A DNA stretch of 64,000 bases from Sphingopyxis sp. JAI108. Its GTDB lineage: Bacteria > Pseudomonadota > Alphaproteobacteria > Sphingomonadales > Sphingomonadaceae. The position numbers and the translations under genes were made by a program. This document shows, in pieces, positions 27,221-37,342 of this stretch (positions are counted from its first letter, which is position 1; every line of letters starts with the position of its first letter). The stretch spans positions 310,001-374,000 of the forward strand of contig NZ_JACCCJ010000002.1 in the NCBI RefSeq assembly GCF_013410105.1. Direction: 5' to 3'. The notes beneath the pieces are model-generated. The model saw only the letters and a list, made by a program, of their open reading frames with translations, did not search any database and was not told the origin of the DNA.

Positions 27221-27919
27221 ATGTCGGCAAAAAGCGATGCACTCGAAACGGCTGTGACAGACTATATCCGGGCGCGCACCGCGCTCGACGCGGCGCCGGG
27301 CGCGCGGGCACGGGCGCTCGCCGATCGCGCCTTTGCGCGGCTCGCAGCGCTGGCGGCGCCGCGGATCCGCTATTTCACGCGCAGCTATGGCCTTTCCGAC
27401 GTCGCCGAGGACGCGGCGCAGGTCTGCGCGATCGCGATCCACCGCGCCGCCGAACGCTATGATCCCGCGCGGGCGCGCTTCACCACCTATGTGAACTGGC
27501 AAATCCGTGCCGAGTTGCAGGCGCTGCGGCTTCGCCTTCACGGCGACCAGCGTTGCGCCGGCCGCCGCCACGTCACCGCGACGCTGTCGATCGACGCGTT
27601 ACAGGCGGAAGACGGCGACGAGTGGCTGCTCGATCCGGCGGCGGAAATCGGGACCGAAAAAGGCGCGGCCGACAATCTCGCCGCGCTTCTGGCCGACCGG
27701 CTGGTCGAGGACTGGGCAGACCGTCGCCGCGCAAAATCAAGCGCATCGCGCGCGGACGGCGCCCGGATGGACGCGCGGCTTGCGACCGAGACGGATCTCG
27801 TTCGCCGCCATCTGACGGTCAGCGACGCCGCCGAACGTCTACGCGAAAGCGACCGTCATATCGTGCGCCGGGCGCTCGCCGACATCGCGCGGCATGCGCC
27901 GGTCCGCAAGCTTCACTGA
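27221..27919 (+). CDS. Sigma-70-like factor (region 2 recognisable)
   Basis: 232 residues. The middle carries a sigma region 2: DVAEDAAQVCAIAIHRAAERYDP followed by RFTTYVNWQIRAELQ, the motif that contacts RNA polymerase and melts the -10 element. After it, a charged linker leads to a possible helix-turn-helix (LTVSDAAERLRESDRHIVRRALADI), which only loosely resembles region 4. The layout is nearer to the RpoH/primary type than to ECF factors, but shortened. No anti-sigma gene is adjacent. The ATG at 27221 is fixed by GGGAGGGGG just upstream. Regulon unknown; a non-sigma DNA-binding role is not excluded. Confidence 0.65.
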   Translation: MSAKSDALETAVTDYIRARTALDAAPGARARALADRAFARLAALAAPRIRYFTRSYGLSDVAEDAAQVCAIAIHRAAERYDPARARFTTYVNWQIRAELQALRLRLHGDQRCAGRRHVTATLSIDALQAEDGDEWLLDPAAEIGTEKGAADNLAALLADRLVEDWADRRRAKSSASRADGARMDARLATETDLVRRHLTVSDAAERLRESDRHIVRRALADIARHAPVRKLH

Positions 27920-27922
27920 AAG

Positions 27923-28573
27923 TTACTGCAGCGTCGCGCGCCCGTCGTCGCTGTCGAAACGGCCGAAGAATTGCATCAGCTGGACGACCAGTTCGGCGCG
28001 CGCGTCGATCGGGCTCGCTTCGAGCAGCGCCTGTTTCGCGGCCGCATCGAAGGGGGCGACCTGCGCGATGCCGTTGACCAGCGTCGCGTCGTCGAGCTGG
28101 CCGACCGAATCCCAATCGACGACATAGCCCTGCCGCGCCGCAAAACGCTTGGCTTCGCGTTCGAGGCTCGCGCGTTCGATGCTCGCCAGCACGGCATCGT
28201 CTTCACCCTCAAGCTCGAGCTCCGCCTCGACCTGCCGAAACGGCGTGGTGACGTCGAGCTCGCGACGGACACGAAAACGCGCGACGCCTTCGAGCACGAG
28301 GTTGAAGCGCCCTTCGTCGAGCGCCTCGACATCAACGATGCGTCCGACGCAGCCGACGTCATAGAGCGCGGGCGGTTCACGATCCTCTTCGCCGGGAAGC
28401 TGGCGCGGCTGGATCATCCCGATTTGCCGGTCGCGCGCCAGCACCTCCTGCACCATCGCCGAATAGCGCGGCTCGAAAATGTGCAGCGGCAGGTGCAGCC
28501 CCGGGAACAGCACCGCGCCGGTGAGCGGAAAGATCGCGATCCGCTGGATCGTCAAAGGCGCGGTTTCGCCCAT
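27923..28573 (-). CDS. Lon-substrate-binding (LonN/ASB) domain protein
   Basis: 216 residues, the usual size of stand-alone Lon N-terminal domain proteins. The motif IFPL-GAVLFPGLHLPLHIFEPRY opens the domain, and GCVGRI and the FNLVLEGVARFRV strand follow. It lacks any ATPase or protease part. The function is unproven in the family (protein-quality or substrate recognition). Its start shares a base with the stop of the thioredoxin-like gene, so the two are coupled. Confidence 0.85.
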   Translation of the reverse strand: MGETAPLTIQRIAIFPLTGAVLFPGLHLPLHIFEPRYSAMVQEVLARDRQIGMIQPRQLPGEEDREPPALYDVGCVGRIVDVEALDEGRFNLVLEGVARFRVRRELDVTTPFRQVEAELELEGEDDAVLASIERASLEREAKRFAARQGYVVDWDSVGQLDDATLVNGIAQVAPFDAAAKQALLEASPIDARAELVVQLMQFFGRFDSDDGRATLQ

Positions 28574-29484
28574 CAGCCGAAAAGGATCAACGACAGGCGG
28601 CGGCGCTGCGCGGCGACCCACGGGTCTTCGAGCCCGACGGCTTCGAACAGCGACAACAGCTTAGCGCGCGCCGCATCGTCGTTCCATTCGCGGTCGGCCG
28701 CGACGATGTGGAGCAGATTGTCGGCGGCGGCATCGCGCTGGCCGGCGCCGATCTGCGCGCTCGCAAGGTCGAAGCGCGCCTGATGATTGGCGGGGTTCGC
28801 CGCGACCGCCGCTTCGAACGCCGCGAGTTCGCCCGGGTCGGGGGCGTCGGCGGCGAGCGCCAGCGCGCTTTTCGCCTGTGCGATGGCAGGATCCGCGGCG
28901 ATCTCGGCGGGCAGCGCGTCGAGCGCCGCCTGCGCGCCCTCGACATCGCCGGTCAGCACGAACGCGCGAATCAGCCCGCCGTGCGCCGCGGCATTATCGG
29001 GCGCCATCTCGAGGATCTGCGCAAAGATGCTCGCGGCGCGCGCGCCGTCGCCTTCGGCGAGCACGCTTTCGCCCATGTCGATCAGCGGTGCGATCTCGAC
29101 CGCGAGGTCCTTCGCCGCGCTTTCGATCGGCAGCTGTGCGAGCAGCTGGTCGAGAATCGCCTTGAGCTGGCTTTCGGTGCGTGCGTTGGTCAGGTTCGCG
29201 ACCGGCTGGCCCTGAAAGATCGCATAGACGGTCGGGATCGACTGGACCTGGAACTGGCCGGCGATGAAGCGATTCGCATCGACGTCGACCTTGACCAGCA
29301 GGACGCCCTTGTCGGCATAATCCTCGGCAACCTTTTCGAGCACGGGGCCGAGCTGTTTGCACGGGCCGCACCATTCGGCCCAGAAATCGAGGATGACGAG
29401 ATTGCTCATCGACGGTTCGACGACGTCGCGGCGGAAGGCTTCGACGGCTTCCTTTTCCTGCGGATTCAGACCGAGAGTGGCCAC
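28573..29484 (-). CDS. ybbN: YbbN/CnoX-type thioredoxin-fold co-chaperone
   Basis: 303 residues. A thioredoxin domain (about 25-130) with the intact WCGPC redox motif is followed by a tetratricopeptide region (about 150-300), the layout of YbbN/CnoX, which protects proteins from oxidation and passes them to chaperones. A GTG at 29484 is chosen: AGGAG lies 9 bases upstream, and the protein opening VATLGLN follows. The preceding residues in the same frame look like untranslated leader. Coupled with the downstream Lon-N domain gene. Confidence 0.87.
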   Translation of the reverse strand: MATLGLNPQEKEAVEAFRRDVVEPSMSNLVILDFWAEWCGPCKQLGPVLEKVAEDYADKGVLLVKVDVDANRFIAGQFQVQSIPTVYAIFQGQPVANLTNARTESQLKAILDQLLAQLPIESAAKDLAVEIAPLIDMGESVLAEGDGARAASIFAQILEMAPDNAAAHGGLIRAFVLTGDVEGAQAALDALPAEIAADPAIAQAKSALALAADAPDPGELAAFEAAVAANPANHQARFDLASAQIGAGQRDAAADNLLHIVAADREWNDDAARAKLLSLFEAVGLEDPWVAAQRRRLSLILFG

Positions 29485-29676
29485 GAAAACATGCTCCTGT
29501 TCAGAATGTGCGCCGCCACCGCCGATGCGGATCGGACGCTTGTCCCGCTTATGTGGGATTTGCGGACGATATGCCAACCCTTCGGAGAAAATGCGCAATC
29601 AGGGGTTGCCGAGTCAAAAGGCCGGTGCTAATCGCCCGCCTCACCCGCTGGAACCGACCGGTTTCCAGCCGCCAGA

Positions 29677-29751
29677 GCGGGCGTAGCTCAGGGGTAGAGC
29701 ACAACCTTGCCAAGGTTGGGGTCGAGGGTTCGAATCCCTTCGCCCGCTCCA
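29677..29751 (+). tRNA. tRNA-Gly (GCC)
   Basis: A 75-base cloverleaf with a 7-base acceptor stem GCGGGCG/CGCCCGC, D arm GCTCAGGGGTAGAGC, anticodon loop CTTGCCAA (anticodon GCC), T arm with GGTTCGAATCC and encoded CCA. The 331-base gap between neighbouring genes contains nothing else recognisable. Confidence 0.97.
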
Positions 29752-29815
29752 GTTTCCGAATAGCGGTAACACCATGCCCGCGGGCCTCCGCTGGTGCCGA
29801 CCGGCCGCGCGCCGA

Positions 29816-31165
29816 TCAATTTTCGGCGGCCGGCGCGGGCCTGAACGGATCTTCGCGCATCGAACGGCCAGCGGTTTCGGGCATGTAGCGCAGCGCGGCG
29901 AGGCCGACGAGGCAGGCGAGCATCATATAATAGGCGGGCATCAGCGGATCGCCGGTCAGGCTGATCAGACCGCTGCCGATCATCGGCGCGGTGCCGCCGA
30001 AGATCGAGGTCGAGATATTATAGGCGATCGCGAAACCCGCGAAGCGTACCGCGGTCGGGAACATCGCGGGGAAAGTGGCGGAGATCGTCGCGAGCTGCGG
30101 CACATAGAGCAGGCCGAGCGCCATGAAGCCGATCAGCGCGCCGGCGAACCCCGTCCCGATCAGCATATAGAGCGGCACGACGAGCAGCAGCAGGCCGACC
30201 AGCGACCAGCGCCACATCGCGCGGCGGCCGACGCGATCGGATAGCGCCCCCGCGAAGGGCAGGAAGAGCATCATGAAGAGCATGCCGATGATCGGCACGA
30301 GCAACGCCTCTTCGTTCGACAGGCCGATGCGTCGCTGCAGATAGGTGGGCATATAGCTGAGCAGCGAATAGTTGACGACGTTGAGCGCGACGACGAGGCC
30401 GCCGACGACGAGCAGCGGGCGCCAATAGTCGCGGACAAGGACCCCGAGCCCCGGCGGCTCGCGCCGTTCGGCCGATGCCATTTCCTCGCGGAAAATCGGC
30501 GTATCCTCCATCTTCGAGCGCACATACATGCCGATCAGCCCGATCGGCCCCGCGATCAGGAAGGGGATGCGCCAGCCCCACTCGTGCATCGCCGCGTCGC
30601 CAAGGTGCAGCGAATAGCCGAGCATCAGCGCGGCGCCGAAGGAAAAGCCCGCAAGCGTCCCGAATTCGAGGAAGCTGCCATAGAAGCCGCGCCGGTCGTC
30701 GGGCGCATATTCGGCCATGAAGGTCGCCGCGCCGCCATATTCGCCGCCGGTCGAAAAGCCCTGGAGCATCCGGAGCAGGATCAGCAAGGTGGGCGCCCAG
30801 AAACCGATGCTGTCGTAGGAGGGAATCAGCCCGACCGCGAAGGTCGCGCCCGCCATCAGCAGGATGGTCATCGCCAGCACCGACTTGCGACCGATACGGT
30901 CGCCGAGCGGCCCCCAGAACAGCCCGCCGAGCGGCCGGACGAGGAAGGAGATGGCAAAGGTCGCGAGCGCGAACAGCACCGCTTCCTCGGTATCGCCGGG
31001 GAAGAGCGCTGCGGAGATATAGGTGACGCCATAGGCATAGATGCCATAGTCGAACCACTCGACCGCATTGCCGAGCGCCGAGGCGCCGACCGCGCGATGC
31101 AGCGGCGAAGGCTTGCGAAAGGGGGGCGGATGCCCCGGGGCGTGGGTCGTTACGGGCTTTTCCAT
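29816..31165 (-). CDS. MHS-family (ProP-like) major facilitator transporter
   Basis: 449 residues with 12 membrane segments. It carries the metabolite:H+ symporter signatures: LGNAVEWFDYGIYAY in the first helix, RPLGGLFWGPLGDRIGRK after helix 2, and R-LQGFSTGGEYGGA in helix 4. Members such as ProP import proline, betaine and ectoine; others take citrate or shikimate. Its start lies inside the end of the upstream transporter gene (16-base overlap), which itself follows ask by 21 bases, so all may belong to the ectoine transcript. Uptake of an osmolyte is therefore a reasonable inference. Confidence 0.85.
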   Translation of the reverse strand: MEKPVTTHAPGHPPPFRKPSPLHRAVGASALGNAVEWFDYGIYAYGVTYISAALFPGDTEEAVLFALATFAISFLVRPLGGLFWGPLGDRIGRKSVLAMTILLMAGATFAVGLIPSYDSIGFWAPTLLILLRMLQGFSTGGEYGGAATFMAEYAPDDRRGFYGSFLEFGTLAGFSFGAALMLGYSLHLGDAAMHEWGWRIPFLIAGPIGLIGMYVRSKMEDTPIFREEMASAERREPPGLGVLVRDYWRPLLVVGGLVVALNVVNYSLLSYMPTYLQRRIGLSNEEALLVPIIGMLFMMLFLPFAGALSDRVGRRAMWRWSLVGLLLLVVPLYMLIGTGFAGALIGFMALGLLYVPQLATISATFPAMFPTAVRFAGFAIAYNISTSIFGGTAPMIGSGLISLTGDPLMPAYYMMLACLVGLAALRYMPETAGRSMREDPFRPAPAAEN

Positions 31166-32424
31166 GGGTCACCTGTTTGCGAATGGGAGTCGGAACTGGC
31201 GGGAGAATCGGGACCGGCGGGGTCGAGCAGCGCCGCGACCGGCGTCGTGCGCGGCAGGATCTGGAAATCCTGCTGCGCGGCGCCGGGCACCGGATCGCTG
31301 GTCGCGAGGCGCCACAGCCCGAAGGCGAGCATCATCCCCGCCGCGAGCGCGATGAAGAGGAAGAGCCCGCCCGCGCCCGCCAGCGTCATAGAGGCCGCGG
31401 CGCCAAGCGGACCGAGCGCGGCGCCGGTCGAATAGAGAAGGACGAGCTGGCCGCTCGCGGTCACGCGCTCCGACGGCAAAAGCCGGTCGTTCACAAAGGC
31501 GACGCACAGCGGGTAGAGCGCGAAGCTGAGCCCGCCGAACAGCGCGCCGAGGCCGAGCAGCAGGACGCCGGTCGGCGCCATGGCAAGCGCGATGCTGACG
31601 CCAAGCGTCGCGGCGAAGCAGGCGATGATGACGCGCCGCCGGTCGTAGCGGTCCGACAGGCGGCCGAGCGGCCATTGCAGCGCCACGCCGCCGAGGATCA
31701 CGGTCATCATGAAGGTCGCGGTGTCGCCGAGGCCGAGGCCGATCCGGCGCGCGTAGATGGCGGCAAGGCCATAGAAGGCGCCGAGCAGCAGCCCGGTGAT
31801 CCCCGCGCCCGCGACGCCGAGCGGCGAGGCTTCGAACAGGCGCCGCAGCGGCAGCGAGGCCGCATCCTCGAGCGACGGCGCGGCGGCGCGCGTCAGGCAA
31901 ACGGGGATGATCGCGAGCGAAATCAGGATCGAGGCGAGTTCGAACGGGATTTGCGGCGCGCTGCTGCCCGAACGCAGCAGCATCTGCCCGAGCGCCTGCC
32001 CCGAATAGAGCGCGACCATGTACCAGGCGAGCACCGTGCCGCGCGTGTTCGCCTCGGCGCGGTCGTTGAGCCAGCTTTCGACGCAGATGAATACGCCCGC
32101 GACGCACAGCCCGTCGACGAAGCGCAGCGCCGCCCATAGCAGCGGGTGCTGGAACAGCGCATAGGTGAGCGTGCTCGCCGACAGCAACGCGACGAAGGCG
32201 GCGAAGGCGCGGATATGGCCGACGCGGCGCACGACGTCGCCGGCCCGCAAGGCCCCCAGTACAAGCCCGGCAAAATAGGTGGTCGCGACCGCACCGATCA
32301 CCATCGTCCCGCTGCCCGCGCGTTCGAGCCGGAGCCCGATCAGCGTCGAGAGGAATCCGCTGCCCGCCATCATCACGAAAATCGCGACCAGCAGGCTCCG
32401 CACGGGCAGGATCGTTGCGAACAT
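31150..32424 (-). CDS. Major facilitator superfamily transporter (YcaD-like)
   Basis: 424 residues with about 12 membrane segments. The pattern LIGLRLERAG--GTMVIG, the loop VVRRVGHIRAF and GRLSDRYDRR after helix 8 place it with YcaD/YfkF-type MFS permeases. The substrate is not evident. It is located 21 bases after ask and overlaps the next transporter gene, so it is probably the sixth gene of the ectoine operon. An efflux role for ectoine precursors or products is possible but unsupported by sequence. Confidence 0.8.
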   Translation of the reverse strand: MFATILPVRSLLVAIFVMMAGSGFLSTLIGLRLERAGSGTMVIGAVATTYFAGLVLGALRAGDVVRRVGHIRAFAAFVALLSASTLTYALFQHPLLWAALRFVDGLCVAGVFICVESWLNDRAEANTRGTVLAWYMVALYSGQALGQMLLRSGSSAPQIPFELASILISLAIIPVCLTRAAAPSLEDAASLPLRRLFEASPLGVAGAGITGLLLGAFYGLAAIYARRIGLGLGDTATFMMTVILGGVALQWPLGRLSDRYDRRRVIIACFAATLGVSIALAMAPTGVLLLGLGALFGGLSFALYPLCVAFVNDRLLPSERVTASGQLVLLYSTGAALGPLGAAASMTLAGAGGLFLFIALAAGMMLAFGLWRLATSDPVPGAAQQDFQILPRTTPVAALLDPAGPDSPASSDSHSQTGDPWKSP

Positions 32425-32445
32425 CGGCCGCGCCCGGCCGCCGCG

Positions 32446-33885
32446 TCAAGCGGCGCGCCGGCCCTCCGCGCTCGCGTCGACGTCCTCGATCAGCGCCTTG
32501 TGTAGCACACGCACCGCCGCATCGAAATCGCGGCTTTCGACGATGAACTGGACATCGACATTGCGGATCTGATGCTGCATCGCGATCATCGCGATGCCCG
32601 CATCGTCGAGCGCGCGCAGCGCGTCGGGGACGAGGCCGGGGCGCGAAATATCGCTGCCGATCGCCGATATCATCGCCACCGGCTGCGCCGAGATGGCGGC
32701 CTCGGGATAGTCTTTCTGCAGGTCGGCGATCAGCTTTTTCACCGCGTCGGCGCTCGCCGACAGATAATGGGTGATCGTGTTGGCATTCGACGATTTGCTG
32801 ACGATCCACAGGCGGTGGCGCGTCAGCGCGTCGAGGATCGCGGCGTCATAACCCTTCACCCCGACCATATCCTGCTCGAAGAATTGCAGCGCCTGCAACT
32901 GGCGGATGCCGGTGACGATCTCGACGCGCGGGACGTCGGAGACATAGTCGCCGGTGACGAGCGTGCCGCCATCCTCGCGGTCGAACGTGTTGCGCACGCG
33001 CAGCGGGATGTCGGTCTGGCGCAGGCCGCGCCCGGCACCGGGGTGGATCGCCTCCATCCCCAGGTTCGCAAGCTGGTCGGCGACGTCGTAATTGGTGCGG
33101 CCGATCTTGCGCGCCTTGTCCTCGCCGACCAGCCTGGGGTCGGCGCTCGACAGGTGAAATTCCTTGTGGATGATCGCCTCGCGCGCGCCGGTCAGGACGG
33201 CGAGGCGCGAAAAGGTCATTTCGGTATAGCCGCGCGCATAGCGCCGCACCATGCCGCCCTCGCAGCCGGCATAGCCGGTGACGATCGGCATCGTCGTGGC
33301 GAGGTCGATCGCGGCGAAAGCCTCCCTGATCCGTTCGTCGAGGCTGCTGAGGTCGTCCTGGTCCCACAAGGTCAGATCGACGAAGCGCGCGTTCACGTCG
33401 CGGTCGCGCAGCAACAGTGCCGTGCTGTGCGCGCTGTGCGCCTCGCCGATCCCGGCGAGCAGCTCGCGCACCGTCATCAGCTGTTCCTTGACGCAGAAGC
33501 GGCCGTGCGCGCGCAGGCGGGCCAGATCGTCGAGGCACGACGCGACCGTGGCGATGCGCGTATCGACGAAGGCATCGGCTTCGGCACGGCTTTCGGGCCG
33601 CGCGAACATGGCCGCGTTGCGTTCGTGCATCGCGCGGCGGACGGCTTCCATCGCCTCGCGCCAGCCGTCGGCATCGTCGTCGGCGACGAAGCGGCCGTAG
33701 ACGCCCGGCGCCCCACTCTTCTTGTTCTCGAGCAGCAGGTCGGTCATCCCGGCATAGGCCGAGACGACGAAGATGCGGTTATAGAGGTCGGCGCCCGAGC
33801 GCCCTGCGATCAGCACATTGTCGAACAGGGTCGCCGTCGCGGCCATCGATGTGCCGCCGATTTTCTCGACGCTATGCCAGGTCAT
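32446..33885 (-). CDS. ask: Ectoine-type aspartate kinase
   Basis: 479 residues. The N-terminal kinase domain opens with VEKIGGTSM and has the VVSAYAGMTD strand; the C-terminus holds two ACT domains (about 320-470). It phosphorylates aspartate, the first step to aspartate semialdehyde. The KIGGTSM form and position right after ectD mark the specialised Ask_Ect isoenzyme found in ectoine clusters, which is usually less feedback-inhibited; that property is known for the family and not shown here. The start overlaps the ectD stop by 4 bases. Confidence 0.92.
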   Translation of the reverse strand: MTWHSVEKIGGTSMAATATLFDNVLIAGRSGADLYNRIFVVSAYAGMTDLLLENKKSGAPGVYGRFVADDDADGWREAMEAVRRAMHERNAAMFARPESRAEADAFVDTRIATVASCLDDLARLRAHGRFCVKEQLMTVRELLAGIGEAHSAHSTALLLRDRDVNARFVDLTLWDQDDLSSLDERIREAFAAIDLATTMPIVTGYAGCEGGMVRRYARGYTEMTFSRLAVLTGAREAIIHKEFHLSSADPRLVGEDKARKIGRTNYDVADQLANLGMEAIHPGAGRGLRQTDIPLRVRNTFDREDGGTLVTGDYVSDVPRVEIVTGIRQLQALQFFEQDMVGVKGYDAAILDALTRHRLWIVSKSSNANTITHYLSASADAVKKLIADLQKDYPEAAISAQPVAMISAIGSDISRPGLVPDALRALDDAGIAMIAMQHQIRNVDVQFIVESRDFDAAVRVLHKALIEDVDASAEGRRAA

Positions 33886-34802
33886 GCCGGCACCGTCTCG
33901 GCGAGCGGGCCGCGTTCGATCGTCAGCGGTTTGGGTTCGCCGCGATGCGCGAGGAACCAGGGGCGCGGTTTGTCGACGCCGAACGGCTTTTCGAGCCGGT
34001 TGCTGACCGCATTATAGACAAGGAAGGCGTTGGCGCGCGGGAAGGGCGTGATGTTGCCATTCGACCCGTGCATCAGGTTGCAGTCGAACAGGATGACGGT
34101 GCCGGGCTTGCCGGTCGGCGCGACGATGCCGTGCTTGTGCGCGAGCTCGGCGAGGCTTTCCTCATCGGGAACGCCATATTCCTGTTTCTTGAGCGAGCTC
34201 AGATAATGGTCGTCGGGGGTTTCGCCGACGCAGGTGAGGTAAGTGCGGTGCGACCCCGGGATCACCATCAGCGGCCCGTTGTGCGGGGTGTTCTCGGCGA
34301 GCAGCACCGACATCGACAGCGCGCGCATCCGCGGCATGCCGTCCTCGACGTGCCACGTCTCGAAATCGCTGTGCCAATAGAACTCCTTGCCCGTGAAGCC
34401 GGGTTTGTAGTTGAGGCGCGACTGGTGGATATAAACCTCGTCGCCGAGCAGGAAGCGCGCGACGTCGGCGAGCCGCGCGTCAGCGGCGAGCCGCGCCATT
34501 GCGGTGCTCTGCGCGTGAATCTCGAAGATCGAGCGGATCTCGTTGCCCTGCGGCTCGGTGACGATCGTGTCGCCGTCGAGCGCCGCCGGATCGGCGAGCA
34601 GATTGCCCGCCGCCTTTTGCAGGAAGGCGACTTCGTCGGCCGAGAAGATGTCCTCGAGCACGATGTAGCCGTCGCGGTCGAACTGCGCGGCCTGGGCCGG
34701 GCTGATCGGCGCGTCATTGCTCCATTGACTATGGACGACGGGATCCTGCCGCGGCCGCATTTCGGCCTCGGCGGCTTGGCGTGAGGGGTAGAGGTCTTGC
34801 AT
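33882..34802 (-). CDS. ectD: Ectoine 5-hydroxylase
   Basis: 306 residues, the normal length. A non-heme Fe(II)/2-oxoglutarate dioxygenase with the iron ligands His144 and Asp146 in the signature FYWHSDFETWH-EDG-PRMRA and the third ligand His245 in LMHGSNGN. It converts ectoine to 5-hydroxyectoine. It is placed between ectC and ask in the usual order. Confidence 0.95.
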   Translation of the reverse strand: MQDLYPSRQAAEAEMRPRQDPVVHSQWSNDAPISPAQAAQFDRDGYIVLEDIFSADEVAFLQKAAGNLLADPAALDGDTIVTEPQGNEIRSIFEIHAQSTAMARLAADARLADVARFLLGDEVYIHQSRLNYKPGFTGKEFYWHSDFETWHVEDGMPRMRALSMSVLLAENTPHNGPLMVIPGSHRTYLTCVGETPDDHYLSSLKKQEYGVPDEESLAELAHKHGIVAPTGKPGTVILFDCNLMHGSNGNITPFPRANAFLVYNAVSNRLEKPFGVDKPRPWFLAHRGEPKPLTIERGPLAETVPA

Positions 34803-34831
34803 CGGACGTCTCCCTTTCTGTTTTCTGATTG

Positions 34832-35233
34832 TCAGTCGGCGGCGACGAGGTCGGCGTCGGCCGGATAAGCGCCCGTTTCGTCGTGCACTTCCTTGCCGGT
34901 CACCGGCGGGTTGAAGGCACAGGCCGTCAGAATGTCGGTTTCGGGGCGCACGATATGGCGGTCATGGTCGTTGAGCGCGTACATCACGCCGGGTTCGAGC
35001 CGGTGGATTTCGCCCGTTCCCAGATCTTCGATGGTGCCGGTGCCCTTGAGCACGAAGACGGCCTCCAGATGGTTCTGATAGTGCATCTTGAGCTCGGTGC
35101 CCGCGAACATGGTGGTGACATGGAAGGAAAAGCCCATACCATCGTCCTTGAGCAGCATACGGGCGCTGGCCCAGCCGTCCGAACGGACGTTGCGGTCGGA
35201 TTTGCGGATGGCGTTGAGGTTGCGAAGGATCAT
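34832..35233 (-). CDS. ectC: L-ectoine synthase
   Basis: 133 residues. A single cupin domain with [15 protein letters not shown], the metal-binding [14 protein letters not shown] (Glu and preceding residues) and H--ARPETD-type later strand (here HIVRPETDI). It closes N-gamma-acetyl-diaminobutyrate to ectoine. The ATG at 35233 begins directly with MILRNL, typical of EctC. Confidence 0.95.
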   Translation of the reverse strand: MILRNLNAIRKSDRNVRSDGWASARMLLKDDGMGFSFHVTTMFAGTELKMHYQNHLEAVFVLKGTGTIEDLGTGEIHRLEPGVMYALNDHDRHIVRPETDILTACAFNPPVTGKEVHDETGAYPADADLVAAD

Positions 35234-35250
35234 GTGGATATCTCCTGTGA

Positions 35251-36558
<1,308 letters not shown>

Positions 36559-36559
36559 C

Positions 36560-37111
36560 TTATCCCTGTTCTGCGTCTATCTTCGTGCGGTCGATCGGCC
36601 CGATCCGGGCCAGATATTCGGTGGCGTGGGCGCCCGCGAAATGGACTTCGCGTTCGAACAGCGCGCTGCGTTCGAGTTCGGCGTCCCACTTGCGGGCAAG
36701 GCTGCGGAACAATCCCCACGATGCCTGATTATCGGCGGTGATCGTGGTGATCATGTGGGTCACGCCGTCCTGTGCGGGCCGGCCCAGCAGGTCGGCGATC
36801 ATGCGGCTCGCGAGTTGCTTTCCGCGTCCCTCGGTGGACACCGCCACCTGCCAGACGAAAAAAGCCGCGGGATCCGAAGGCGGGCGATAGCCCGATACCC
36901 AGCCGATGATCCGCCCCGCCTTTTCGGCGATGACGCATTGATCGGCGAAATGCTCGCACTGGAGCAGGTTGCAATAGCGGCTGTTGCGGTCGAGCGGGGG
37001 GCAGGCGGCGATCAGCGCCGTCACCGCCGGTCCGTCGGCCGCGCGCGGGCGCCGGAACCGCACATCGTTCGCCGAGGCCGGCACCGCATCCCAATCTTTC
37101 CCTGGAGGCAA
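36560..37111 (-). CDS. ectA: L-2,4-diaminobutyric acid acetyltransferase
   Basis: 183 residues. A GNAT fold with the EctA stretches RRPRAADGPAV, LDRNSRYCNLLQCEHF, the acetyl-CoA loop TEGRGKQLA and TTITADNQASWGLF. It acetylates diaminobutyrate. The start is uncertain: the frame opens at TTG 37111 (weak GAAGAG upstream), or GTG 37084. A better AGGAG with an ATG lies 45 bases upstream but in another frame; see findings. First gene of the minus-strand ectoine operon. Confidence 0.93.
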   Translation of the reverse strand: MPPGKDWDAVPASANDVRFRRPRAADGPAVTALIAACPPLDRNSRYCNLLQCEHFADQCVIAEKAGRIIGWVSGYRPPSDPAAFFVWQVAVSTEGRGKQLASRMIADLLGRPAQDGVTHMITTITADNQASWGLFRSLARKWDAELERSALFEREVHFAGAHATEYLARIGPIDRTKIDAEQG

Positions 37112-37202
37112 TGACTCTTCGTCTTTTTGCCGATCTAATATCTTTCATCTCCTGAAATAAATTTCGGATTCATGCGGCGCTGAAAGGCCGCGAGTCGCGC
37201 AA

Positions 37203-37230
37203 AATATAAGAATTGAAGCCGGGCGTTCAA
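37203..37230 (-). promoter_or_regulatory. Probable ectA promoter
   Basis: On the minus strand, TTGAAC (37230-37225) and TATATT (37208-37203) are separated by 16 bases, leaving about 85 bases of leader before ectA. The match to a sigma-70 consensus is good. Confidence 0.5.
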
Positions 37231-37250
37231 CCCGTCGCCGTAATTTTATT

Positions 37251-37270
37251 TCATATATCGAAATATATGA
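37251..37270. promoter_or_regulatory. Candidate EctR operator
   Basis: TCATATAT and ATATATGA form perfect 8-base arms around CGAA, between the divergent ectA and ectR genes, 20 bases upstream of the ectA -35 box. The size suits a MarR-type dimer. Such pseudo-palindromes bind EctR in other bacteria. Confidence 0.5.
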
Positions 37271-37342
37271 CATCGCTGTGTCAGGCCTGCGCAATCGGCG
37301 ATAATGCGTTGGCGCGCGCGGGCCGGACGGCTAACAGGGCGC

